64,000 nt of DNA from Saccharothrix longispora (GTDB lineage: Bacteria > Actinomycetota > Actinomycetes > Mycobacteriales > Pseudonocardiaceae): assembly GCF_030852425.1 (NCBI RefSeq), contig NZ_NSDM01000016.1, positions 84,262 through 148,261 on the forward strand, read 5' to 3'. Position numbers and translations under genes: made by a program. The notes beneath the pieces were generated by a model that did no database searches, was not told the origin of the DNA, and was given only the letters and a program-made list of their open reading frames with translations. Positions 56,958 through 64,000 of the stretch are shown here, one piece after another (position 1 is the stretch's first letter; each line of letters opens with the position of its first letter).

Positions 56958-58733
56958 ATGACAGCCTTTTCCATTCCCGCCCGGTTTGCTGAGCAGGTCG
57001 CGCGGACACCGGAAGCGACCGCCGTGTCGGACGCCGCGCGCGGCACCTCGTTGACCTATCGGGAGCTGGAGCACCGGGCCAACCGGCTCGCGCACCGGCT
57101 GATCGGGCTCGGGGTCGGCCCCGAAGACCCGGTCGCCGTCCTCGTGGAGCGGTCCGCCGAGCTGGTGGTGACCCTCCTCGCGATCCTCAAGGCGGGCGGG
57201 GCCTACCTGCCGGTCCACGAAGCCGACCCGGCCGAGCGGCGGCAGTGGATCGTGGACCGCGCGCGGCCCTCGGTGCTGCTCGTGGACGACGCGATGCGCG
57301 CGGCCGGCGTGCCCACCGGCGTGCCGGTCGTCGCCGTGGACGACCCGGGCATCGCCGGGGAGCCGACCGACGACCCGGGGGTGCCGGTCCACCCCGACCA
57401 ACTGGCCTACGTGATCCACACGTCGGGTTCCACCGGCCAGCCCAAGGGCGTCGCGGTGACCCAGCGGGACGTGGTGCGGCTCCTGTCCGATCCGCAGTGG
57501 GCGGTCGAGCGGCACGCGCGGGTCCTGCTGGTGGCGCCCTACGCCTTCGACGTGTCCACCTACGAGATCTGGATGCCGCTGCTGCACGGTGGCCAGGTGG
57601 TCGTCGCGCCCCCCGGCCGGCTGGAGCCCCCGCTCCTGCGCGAGCTGATCACGACGCACCGGATCACCGGGCTCCACCTGACCGCCGGGTTGTTCCGCGT
57701 GCTCGCCGAGGAGGCGCCCGCGACGTTGGCCGGGGTCGACGAGGTCCTCACCGGCGGTGACGTGATCGCGCCCACGGCGGTCCGCCGGGTGCTCGACGCC
57801 TGCCCCGACCTGGTGGTCCGCGCGCTGTACGGCGCCACGGAGGGCACCGTGTTCTCGGCGCACCACGTGCTCACCGGCGACGCGCGGCCCGGCAAGGTCG
57901 TGCCGATCGGCGACGCGCTGACCGGCATCGCGCTCCACGTCCTGGACGAGCGCCTCGCGCCCGCGCCCGTCGACGCCGTCGGCGAGATCTACCTCGCGGG
58001 CGAGGGCGTCGCGCGCGGGTACCTCGGCCAGGCCGGCCTGACCGCAGAGCGGTTCGTGGCCGACCCGTTCGGGTCGCCGGGGTCCCGCATGTACCGGACC
58101 GGGGACATGGCCCGCCGCACCGCCGACGGCACGATCGAGTTCGTCGGCCGCGAGGACAGCCAGGTGAAGATCCTCGGGTTCCTCGTCGACCTGGCCGAGG
58201 TGGAGGCGGCGCTGGCCGACCACCCGGGGCTGGCCCAGGTCGTCGTCCTGGCGCGCGAGCGCGAGGACGGCAACAAGCAGCTGGTCGGCTACGTCGTGCC
58301 CGAGTCGGACGACCTCGACCTCGCCGCGGTGCGCGCGTACGCCAAGACGAAGCTGCCCGGCTACATGGCGCCGGAGGTGTTCGTCCGGCTGGACTCGCTG
58401 CCGCTGACCGCGAACGGCAAGCTCGACCGCGACGCGATGCCGGAACCGGACTTCAAGCAGGTCCTCGCCTCCCGCGCGCCGGAGACACCGCTCCAGCACG
58501 AGCTGTGCGCGATCTTCAGCTCCCTGCTGGAAGTGCCCGAGGTGGGGATCGACGACAGCTTCTTCGACCTCGGCGGCCAGTCGTTGCAGGCCATGCGGCT
58601 GTGCAGCCGCATCGGCGCCGCGGTCGGCGTCGGGGTTTCGGTGAACACGCTGTTCGACACCCCGACCGTGGCCGAACTGGCGACGTACATCGAAGCCAAG
58701 CGCGCCGCGTACCAGCCCCAGCCCGCCTCCTGA
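56958..58733 (+). CDS. NRPS adenylation-PCP didomain protein
   Basis: 591 aa. A complete adenylation domain (A3 HTSGSTGQPKG at about 154, A5 LYGATEGT, A7 YRTGD, A8 near GREDSQVKILGFLVDLAEVE, A10 TANGKLDR with Lys488), then a PCP with Ser542 in DLGGQSLQAM. Reading the pocket by alignment to GrsA gives D-V-Y-H-L-G-L-V-F-K, which resembles codes of hydroxyphenylglycine-type aromatic substrates; this is tentative. Stand-alone A-PCP proteins such as NovH hold one amino acid for P450 and SDR tailoring before transfer, and all such partners are encoded nearby. ATG 56958 follows CGGAGA. Likely needs the MbtH protein at 63656. Confidence 0.94.
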   Translation: MTAFSIPARFAEQVARTPEATAVSDAARGTSLTYRELEHRANRLAHRLIGLGVGPEDPVAVLVERSAELVVTLLAILKAGGAYLPVHEADPAERRQWIVDRARPSVLLVDDAMRAAGVPTGVPVVAVDDPGIAGEPTDDPGVPVHPDQLAYVIHTSGSTGQPKGVAVTQRDVVRLLSDPQWAVERHARVLLVAPYAFDVSTYEIWMPLLHGGQVVVAPPGRLEPPLLRELITTHRITGLHLTAGLFRVLAEEAPATLAGVDEVLTGGDVIAPTAVRRVLDACPDLVVRALYGATEGTVFSAHHVLTGDARPGKVVPIGDALTGIALHVLDERLAPAPVDAVGEIYLAGEGVARGYLGQAGLTAERFVADPFGSPGSRMYRTGDMARRTADGTIEFVGREDSQVKILGFLVDLAEVEAALADHPGLAQVVVLAREREDGNKQLVGYVVPESDDLDLAAVRAYAKTKLPGYMAPEVFVRLDSLPLTANGKLDRDAMPEPDFKQVLASRAPETPLQHELCAIFSSLLEVPEVGIDDSFFDLGGQSLQAMRLCSRIGAAVGVGVSVNTLFDTPTVAELATYIEAKRAAYQPQPAS

Positions 58734-58797
58734 CGCCAGGGCCGGCACGTCCGCCGGCGAGCACCCGACCCCGCCCGACAGATTATGGAGCTCCACT

Positions 58798-60120
58798 GTG
58801 GACCAGTACCCGCTGAGTTCTCGGCAGAAAGACCCGTTCGGCGTGTCGCGCTCACCCCGGCACATCGTCGCCCTCGCCCTCCGCATCAAGGGCGAACTGC
58901 GCGTCGACGCGCTCAGGGGCGCGCTCGACGAGGTGGTGGAGCGGCAGGAGGCCCTGCGCACCCGCGTCCACTACGACGAGGCGGACGGCACCCGCGGATT
59001 CCTGGAGGTGCTGCCGGCGATGCCGGTCCCGCTCGCCGTGCACGACATCCCGGAGACCCCCGGCCGGTCCCGCGACGACATCGCCCTCGACCTGCTCGAC
59101 GCGTTGAACCAGGAGTCGATGTCCTACCTGGACGCGCCGTCGTTGCGCGCCACCCTGCACCGGTTCGACGACCACGACGCCGTGCTCACCCTCCTCAGCC
59201 ACCACCTCTTCAACGACGGCTGGTCGGTCGGCGTGCTCCGCCGCGAGATCGCGGCCTGCTACCGGGCCAGGGTGACCGGGGTGCCGCACGCGCTGCCGAC
59301 ACCGCGCCCGTACCAGGAGTTCGCCTCCTGGGAGGAGGAGTTCCTGCGGAGCGAGAGGGCGGAGTCGGCCCGCCGCTACTGGAAGGACAAGCTGGCCGGC
59401 GCCGAGATGTGCACGCTGCCGACCGATCGGCCCTACGACCCCGCGACCCACGGGCCGAGCAGCGCGGTGCGGAACTTCACCATCGACCCCGGCACCCTGG
59501 CGAAGATCACCGAGAGCGCGGCACGGCACCGGTGCAGCGTCTGGCACGTCTTCCTGGCGGCGTACATGGTGCTCGTGGAGAAGATCTCCGGCCAGTCCGA
59601 CATCACCCTCCTGACCGTGAACAGCGGCCGGCCGAGCAGGGACTTCTACAACACCATCGGTTTCTTCTCCAACCTCGTGCCCGTCCGCCTGGAGTTCGAC
59701 GACTGCACGACCTTCCTCGACCTCATGCTCCGCGCCCGCAAGGCGAGCACGGACGCCCAGCAGAACCAGCTCCCCCTCGAGTCGATCCTCGAGATGTACC
59801 CCCACCTGCTCAACGGCTCCGGCGACCCGATGGCCCTGCCGTCCGGGTTCAACTACATCGGTTCACCGGCGGAGCACGAGGACACCGGGTTCACCACCAG
59901 CGTCGAGCCGGTGACCGCGCCGGAGGAGCAGCCCGCCTCGTTCCGCCGCGGCGTGTTCATCTGGACCTTCCTCGCCGTTGCGGGCGGGGACTTCCGGTGC
60001 GTCGTCGAGTACGAGCCCGAGGCGGTCGACGCCGCCACGGTCGATCGCTGGGGCGCGGAGTTCCTCGACCTGGTCCTGGCGATGACCGACCGGCCCGATC
60101 AGGTGTGGAACCGCCGATAG
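58798..60120 (+). CDS. Stand-alone NRPS condensation-domain protein
   Basis: 440 aa, a single condensation domain. Active-site HHxxxDG is present as HHLFNDG (His135, His136, Asp140, Gly141). Other core motifs are RQEALRTRVHYDE (C2-like), TVNSGRPSRDFYNTIGFFSN (C5-like) and PLESILEMYPH. The N-terminus LSSRQKDPFG lacks the usual C1 Q-Q-R-LWF pattern. GTG 58798 follows GGAG. It would join the carrier-bound aminoacyl group to an amine, hydroxyl or second carrier-bound substrate in trans. Located 64 nt after the A-PCP gene. Confidence 0.92.
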   Translation: MDQYPLSSRQKDPFGVSRSPRHIVALALRIKGELRVDALRGALDEVVERQEALRTRVHYDEADGTRGFLEVLPAMPVPLAVHDIPETPGRSRDDIALDLLDALNQESMSYLDAPSLRATLHRFDDHDAVLTLLSHHLFNDGWSVGVLRREIAACYRARVTGVPHALPTPRPYQEFASWEEEFLRSERAESARRYWKDKLAGAEMCTLPTDRPYDPATHGPSSAVRNFTIDPGTLAKITESAARHRCSVWHVFLAAYMVLVEKISGQSDITLLTVNSGRPSRDFYNTIGFFSNLVPVRLEFDDCTTFLDLMLRARKASTDAQQNQLPLESILEMYPHLLNGSGDPMALPSGFNYIGSPAEHEDTGFTTSVEPVTAPEEQPASFRRGVFIWTFLAVAGGDFRCVVEYEPEAVDAATVDRWGAEFLDLVLAMTDRPDQVWNRR

Positions 60121-60197
60121 ACGCGGGGAAAGCCCGCCGGCGGAACAGCGCAACGCGGAAGATGCGGTGCGCCCGCCGGTGCCACAAGCCTGACCAC

Positions 60198-60971
60198 ATG
60201 TCCGAATTCTTAGGAAAGACCGTTCTCATCACCGGTGGTGGGAGCGGCATCGGCCGTGCCACCGCCACGCGACTGGTCGAGGCGGGGGCGAACGTGGTGA
60301 TCGCAGGTCGCCGCGCCGAGCGCCTCGACGCCGCGGCGAAGGAGTTGGACCCCACTGGTGACCGGGTTCTCGCCGTTGCCGCGGACGTGGCCCGCACCGG
60401 CGAACTCGACGAGCTGATCGGCCACGTCAAAAACCGCTTCGGCCGGCTGGACGGAGTTTTCGTCAATGCCGGCGTGGCCTTCGGCGGCCCGGCCGCCATG
60501 GTCACCGAGACCGATTTCGACCACGTCGTCGACATCAACTTCAAGGGCGCCTTCTTCACGATCCAGAAGGCGGTGGCGCTGTTCGACGCCGGCGGCGCCG
60601 TCGTGATCAACGGCACCTTCCTCGTGCACCGCGGCATGGGGCCCGCCTCGCTGTACGCCGCGACGAAGGCCGCCGTGACCAACCTGACCCGCTCGCTCGC
60701 CTCCGACATGGCAGGCAGGGGAATCCGGGTCAACGCGGTCAGTCCGGGTTACATCCAGACGGCCATGCTCGACAGCATGGCCCCGTCCGAGGAGGTGCGC
60801 GAGGCGTTCCGCGCCCAGATCCCGCTCGGCCGGCTCGGCAGGGTCGAGGACGTCGCCGACGCGGTGACGTTCCTGCTGTCGCCCCGGGCGGCGTTCATCA
60901 CCGGCCAGGACCTCGGTGTGGACGGCGGGCTGGCGACCTCGGTCCCGCTCGGCGCGCCGAACCCGCGGTGA
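60198..60971 (+). CDS. Short-chain dehydrogenase/reductase, biosynthetic cluster
   Basis: 257 aa classical SDR. TGGGSGIG cofactor motif, AGRRAERL after strand 2 (Arg favouring NADPH), VNAG, and YAATK for Tyr/Lys. The usual catalytic Ser is replaced by Thr (VVINGTFLVHRG, 13 residues before the Tyr), which is tolerated in some members. Third gene of the A-PCP/condensation operon, suggesting that it acts on the PCP-bound amino acid, for example oxidising a beta-hydroxyl placed by the P450. Confidence 0.91.
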   Translation: MSEFLGKTVLITGGGSGIGRATATRLVEAGANVVIAGRRAERLDAAAKELDPTGDRVLAVAADVARTGELDELIGHVKNRFGRLDGVFVNAGVAFGGPAAMVTETDFDHVVDINFKGAFFTIQKAVALFDAGGAVVINGTFLVHRGMGPASLYAATKAAVTNLTRSLASDMAGRGIRVNAVSPGYIQTAMLDSMAPSEEVREAFRAQIPLGRLGRVEDVADAVTFLLSPRAAFITGQDLGVDGGLATSVPLGAPNPR

Positions 60972-60979
60972 CGGCGTCC

Positions 60980-61021
60980 GGGACGCGACCCCGGCCACCG
61001 GGGTGGCCGGGGTCGCGTCCC
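60980..61021. terminator. Very strong terminator between the SDR and P450 genes
   Basis: A 20-bp perfect inverted repeat (60980-60999 with 61002-61021; arm begins GGGACGCGACCCCGG) lies between convergent genes. Confidence 0.9.
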
Positions 61022-61025
61022 GACG

Positions 61026-62270
61026 TCAGGCCGCCGCGGAGGCGGCGCCGGACAGGCGCACGGGCAGCGCGAGGTGCCCGTTCATGATGAAGGTCGGGAT
61101 CGGTTCGAGTTCCGAGGGGTCGACGGCGAGGGTCAGGTCGGGGAACCGCTCGAACAGGGCGGACAGGCCGGTCTTGCCCACCATCCTGGCGATGCCGGCG
61201 CCGAGGCAGTAGTGCGGGCCGTGGCCGAACGACAGGTGCTCCTTGTCCCGGCGGGTGATGTCGAAGGTGCCGGCGGAATCGCCGTGCACCGCGGAGTCCC
61301 GCCCGATCGCGGCGTAGTTGATCAGGATCGGGTCGCCCTTGGGGATCGTCACCCCGTCCAGCGGGATGTCCTCGACCGCGTAGCGCAGCGGCAGGCTCGC
61401 CAGCGGCGACTCCACCCGCAGCACCTCCTCGATGACCTCGTCCCAGGAGACCTGGCCCGACTTGACCAGTTCGAGCTGCTCGGGGTGGGTGAGCAGCGCG
61501 GTGACCGCGTTGTCGAAGAAGTTGATCGTGGTCTCCGAGCCGGCGCCGAGGATCGCGAAGGTGGTGTCCACCAGCTCCTGCTCGCTCAGCGCCGAACCGT
61601 CGTCGTCCCGCGCGGCGATGAGGTCGCTCGCGATGTCCTCGCCGGGCTGGGCGCGCTTGAGGGCGATGAGGTCCTCGATGGCGCCGCGCCAGCCGAGCAG
61701 GATCTCCTGCCCCTGCTCGGGGGTGACGTCCGTCCGCGCCATCATGTCCATGACCTTCGCGGCGGCCACCCGGGCCTCCTCCGGCATGCCGATCAGCTCG
61801 GCCACGAGCATGCCGGGCAGCGGGTACGCGAACGCGGCCTTCAGGTCGACCACCTCACCGGCCGCCGCGGCGCCCTCCAGGCGGTCGAGCAACGTGTCGG
61901 TGATCCGCTTCGCCAGCGGCTGCACGTCCTCGGGCCGGCGTGAGCTGAACGCCTTGCCGATCAGCCTGCGCAAGCGCTTGTGGTCCTTGCCGTAGGTGGT
62001 GGACACGTTGTCCATCGCGACCCAGCTGATCATCTCCCAGTCGGACGGGATCCTCCCCTCGATGAAGGCCGGCCAGTGGTGGCGGGCGCTCTTGGTGACG
62101 TTCGGGTCGCCGAGCACCTTCTTGCTGACCGCGTAGCTGTTGATCGACCAGACCAGCACACCGCCGGGGATCTCCACCTGGACCGCGGGGCCTCGCGCGC
62201 GCAGTTCGTCCGCTTGGGTGTGCATGTATCGGCCGGTGTTGTCCAACGCGACCGGACGGTTTGTCTCCAC
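61026..62270 (-). CDS. Cytochrome P450
   Basis: 414 aa soluble bacterial P450. Haem ligand Cys355 in FGHGPHYCLGAGIARM, I-helix oxygen-activation motif GAGSETT (242-248), ExxR as EEVLR (281-285). The oxygen-activating acid is Glu rather than Asp. Monocistronic, convergent with the A-PCP operon. In a cluster with an A-PCP didomain it may hydroxylate the PCP-bound amino acid at the beta position, as NovI and NikQ do; aromatic or late-stage oxidation is equally possible. No ferredoxin gene is adjacent. Confidence 0.95.
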   Translation of the reverse strand: METNRPVALDNTGRYMHTQADELRARGPAVQVEIPGGVLVWSINSYAVSKKVLGDPNVTKSARHHWPAFIEGRIPSDWEMISWVAMDNVSTTYGKDHKRLRRLIGKAFSSRRPEDVQPLAKRITDTLLDRLEGAAAAGEVVDLKAAFAYPLPGMLVAELIGMPEEARVAAAKVMDMMARTDVTPEQGQEILLGWRGAIEDLIALKRAQPGEDIASDLIAARDDDGSALSEQELVDTTFAILGAGSETTINFFDNAVTALLTHPEQLELVKSGQVSWDEVIEEVLRVESPLASLPLRYAVEDIPLDGVTIPKGDPILINYAAIGRDSAVHGDSAGTFDITRRDKEHLSFGHGPHYCLGAGIARMVGKTGLSALFERFPDLTLAVDPSELEPIPTFIMNGHLALPVRLSGAASAAA

Positions 62271-62586
62271 AGCTGTCTCCCAAAGCTCGCAGTGGCTCTA
62301 CGGTCATTGCTCGACGCGGTCGAACCGTCGACGGCACCCATGGTGAACAGATGGGTGTCGTGCGCGACGGTATCATCGGAGGGCTTTCCCGGTCTTATTC
62401 TTCCGTGCTCTCCGAAAATGAATTCCAGGGAACCGGGAATATTGCGCCGAGAAGGTAACCCGGAATTTCGGGCACGACGACGGGAACCCCGCCCTCGTGC
62501 TTGGGCGGGGTTCCCGTGGTGCGGGGCTCGTGGAAGCAGGCGGAGAGGAACGCGGACGAGGAGTTGTCGAGCCCTCCCGGACCACG
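62271..62586. other. 316-bp spacer: P450 promoter region and DUF899 terminator
   Basis: The 62350-62470 part is the most AT-rich stretch of this region (CTTATTCTTCC, AAAATGAATTCC, GGAATATTG) and probably carries the P450 promoter on the minus strand. The right part contains the hairpin at 62480-62517. No gene seen. Confidence 0.5.
62480..62517 (-). terminator. Terminator after the DUF899 gene
   Basis: ACGGGAACCCCGCCC (62480-62494) pairs perfectly over 15 bp with 62503-62517; 8-nt loop. It lies 70 nt beyond the minus-strand DUF899 stop. Confidence 0.85.
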
Positions 62587-63243
62587 TCACTTGTCGTAGT
62601 CGTCGTGGTACCGCAGCCAGGACCACTTGAAGTCGAGGTCGGCTTCCTGTCGTCCGAGGAACGTCAGGTCGAGGTAGTTGTAGGTGTTGTTGACCAGGTC
62701 GGTGCCGCGGAAGGCGGTCGAGTAGGTGCAGTAGATCTCGTCGCCGTCGCGCAGGAAGACGGTGATCCCCGGGATGGCCGCGACGCCCGGCATGAGCTGG
62801 ATGCGGAAGTCGTCGTAGAAGTCGGTGCCGAACGAGGAGGTCACCGGGACGGACCAGCCCAGCCGCTCCTTGTGCGGGAGGAACTCGCCCAGGGGCAGCG
62901 GGGTGTCCACCACCAGCGACGTGTCGCGGGCGTGCAGGTGCTCGAGGTGGTGGGGCATGTTGTCGACCCAGAACGAGCAGCCCAGGCACAACATGCCGCC
63001 GGAGTCGGCGGGCAGCATGAAGTGGTAGATGATCAGCTGCCGCCGGCCCTCGAACAGGTCGAGCAGGCTCCGCTTGCCGTCCGGCGTGTCGAATTCGTAC
63101 TTGTTGTCGACGGGGAACATCGGAAGCGCCTGCCGCTGGGCGTGCAGCACGTCCCGAGCCCGGCTGTGCTCCTTCTCCTTGGCGAGGAAGGGAAGACGCT
63201 CCGCCAGCCATTCTTCTCGCGATACGACTCTGGGCAAGGTCAT
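62587..63243 (-). CDS. DUF899 thioredoxin-like family protein
   Basis: 218 aa. The DUF899 pattern is clear: RRQLIIYHFMLP, the Cys pair in LCLGCSFWVDNM, HARDTSLVV, ERLGWSVPVTSSFGTDFYDD, VFLRDGDEIYCTYSTAFRG. A thioredoxin/AhpC-like fold with CLGC in place of the redox CxxC region; biochemical activity is not established for the family. ATG 63243 follows AGGAG. Its place between the P450 and the MbtH/NRPS genes suggests a tailoring or redox role, but it could be a passenger. Confidence 0.88.
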   Translation of the reverse strand: MTLPRVVSREEWLAERLPFLAKEKEHSRARDVLHAQRQALPMFPVDNKYEFDTPDGKRSLLDLFEGRRQLIIYHFMLPADSGGMLCLGCSFWVDNMPHHLEHLHARDTSLVVDTPLPLGEFLPHKERLGWSVPVTSSFGTDFYDDFRIQLMPGVAAIPGITVFLRDGDEIYCTYSTAFRGTDLVNNTYNYLDLTFLGRQEADLDFKWSWLRYHDDYDK

Positions 63244-63655
63244 CCGACAGCTCCTAGTTCGGGCTCGTCCTCGGGCTTGACGACCACCCTTCCGGCCGAC
63301 CGGCCGCGGCGCATCTCCGCACTTGCCGTCCTGGCGGGATCGCCGAAAAACGTCCGGGACCGCCTCGCCCAGGCCATTCCGGCTCACCACGCGCCGTAGC
63401 GCCGAGGGGCGACCTCCGGCATTCCTCCGTCGGCGGGGAAGCGGGGCTTCGCGAACGTACCGAGTATTTTCCGCCCCGCGACGGTCACCGCCGTATCCCG
63501 CCGTGCCGTCTTCGGGATTGGTGGATAGGCAATTGTGGAGATGTTTCGGGTGGGGCCGCCGGGCAGACTGATCAGCGAGCCGCCCACCGTGGCGCGGGCG
63601 ATCGCGAATGACGTGTCGCCGGCCGGATCATCGTCCCAATGGGAATGAGGTTGCC
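63244..63655. other. 412-bp divergent spacer before the MbtH-NRPS operon
   Basis: Divergent between DUF899 (minus) and MbtH (plus). Contains short AT-rich blocks (GAGTATTTTCC near 63460, ATTGGTGGATAGGCAATTGTG near 63520) that may hold promoter elements. Frames on both strands lack ribosome sites and coding-like composition. ATGAGG at 63645-63650 is the MbtH ribosome binding site. Confidence 0.45.
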
Positions 63656-63865
63656 GTGTCTAATCCGTTCGAGGACGCCGACGCCCTGTACCTGGTCCTC
63701 GTCAACGACGAGGGACAGCACAGCCTGTGGCCCGCCGGCATCGCCGTCCCGGCCGGCTGGACCGCGGCGCACGGCGCGGACTCCCGCTCGAACTGCCTCG
63801 AGTACGTCGAAGCGCGGTGGACCGACATGCGGCCCCACAGCCTCGTCCGGGCCGAACGGGCGTGA
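63656..63865 (+). CDS. MbtH-family protein
   Basis: 69 aa. Family hallmarks: SNPFEDADALYLVLVNDEGQ, SLWP, PAGW, and the C-terminal NCLEYVEARWTDMRPHSL with the three conserved Trp residues. MbtH proteins bind adenylation domains and are needed for their folding or activity. GTG 63656 follows ATGAGG. It starts the operon that continues into the NRPS gene 5 nt later, and it may also serve the stand-alone A-PCP protein. Confidence 0.97.
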   Translation: MSNPFEDADALYLVLVNDEGQHSLWPAGIAVPAGWTAAHGADSRSNCLEYVEARWTDMRPHSLVRAERA

Positions 63866-63870
63866 CGGAC

Positions 63871-64000
63871 ATGGACCTCCGGCGGGAGCTGGTCGTCTCG
63901 GGGTGGAACGACACGGCGCGGGATGTTCCGGTGGTCGTGTTGTCGGATTTGTTCGCGGGGCGGGCGGCGCGGTCGCCGGGTGCGGTCGCGGTGGAGTCCG
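63871..64000 (+). CDS. NRPS, 5' end (adenylation-domain start), cut by window edge
   Basis: The first 43 codons only. After MDLRRELVVSG comes WNDTARDVPVVVLSDLFAGR and then AARSPGAVAVES, the entry of an adenylation domain (the linker WNDT and A1-preceding helix). There is no condensation domain in front of it, so this enzyme would begin with adenylation, that is, an initiation module. The start is ATG 63871, 5 nt after the mbtH stop. Further modules lie right of the window. Confidence 0.85.
   Translation, partial: MDLRRELVVSGWNDTARDVPVVVLSDLFAGRAARSPGAVAVES

Noticed and set aside
63323..63587. Short frames on both strands upstream of mbtH
   Set aside because: No ribosome sites, Arg/Pro-rich composition, and the position is that of a divergent promoter.

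Overview
The window is very GC-rich DNA (third codon positions almost always G or C) with GTG starts, four-base gene overlaps, Lsr2, MbtH, SigE-type ECF sigma factors and a tandem glycine riboswitch. This points to an antibiotic-producing actinomycete, most likely of the Pseudonocardiales (Saccharothrix/Actinosynnema/Lentzea type). The genus is inferred from gene content only. No phage, transposase, integrase or CRISPR array was seen.

Layout. 1-8.3 kb: 3' end of a GH18 chitinase with a single-base frameshift, a small unknown gene, a large LAL-type LuxR regulator, and a MacB/FtsX-type ABC exporter pair. 8.3-14.3 kb: a repeat-rich spacer, then a sugar-uptake operon (lipoprotein, two permeases, GH1 beta-glucosidase) with a convergent LacI-family repressor; matching palindromic operators lie at both the operon promoter and the repressor gene, a cebEFG-bglC/cebR-like circuit. 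14.3-21.8 kb: ACT-GNAT protein, small membrane proteins, a DM13 protein, a DasR-type site (TGGTCTAGACCA), an AraC regulator and a secreted phosphodiester-glycosidase/phosphoesterase fusion. 21.8-27.7 kb: beta-oxidation genes (fadJ-like, thiolase; divergent acyl-CoA dehydrogenase and CaiB-type CoA transferase). 27.7-33.4 kb: small membrane proteins, then tandem glycine riboswitch-gcvT-glyA. 33.4-43.6 kb: S9 peptidase, polyamine operon (decarboxylase-speD-speE), membrane phosphoesterase, SigE-type sigma factor with membrane partner, fused aminodeoxychorismate synthase, lsr2. 43.8-47.6 kb: CsoR, an unusual leucine-anticodon tRNA with a short variable arm, an MFS exporter, and an ECF42 sigma factor with its YCII partner.

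47.8 kb to the right edge is a biosynthetic gene cluster built on discrete NRPS parts. It holds a thioesterase-like hydrolase, an alpha/beta hydrolase, an orphan adenylation-C-terminal/PCP protein followed by an aminotransferase and an SDR; a convergent operon of O-methyltransferase, acylating aldehyde dehydrogenase, 4-hydroxy-2-oxo-acid aldolase, KAS III and ACP; then an A-PCP didomain, a stand-alone condensation domain, another SDR, a P450, a DUF899 protein, MbtH, and the first 43 codons of an adenylation-initiated NRPS running off the window.

Inferred logic of the cluster: acyl-CoA (or KAS III-made acyl chain) is reduced to an aldehyde, aldol-joined to a 2-oxo acid, and transaminated to a 4-hydroxy amino acid, as in the nikA/nikB part of nikkomycin biosynthesis. 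A second amino acid is loaded on the A-PCP protein and tailored there by P450, SDR and O-methyltransferase, then joined by the free condensation enzyme and the downstream NRPS. The product cannot be named from this window. This cluster, the class-I leucine-anticodon tRNA, and the DasR-like site in an unexpected place are the items most worth following up.
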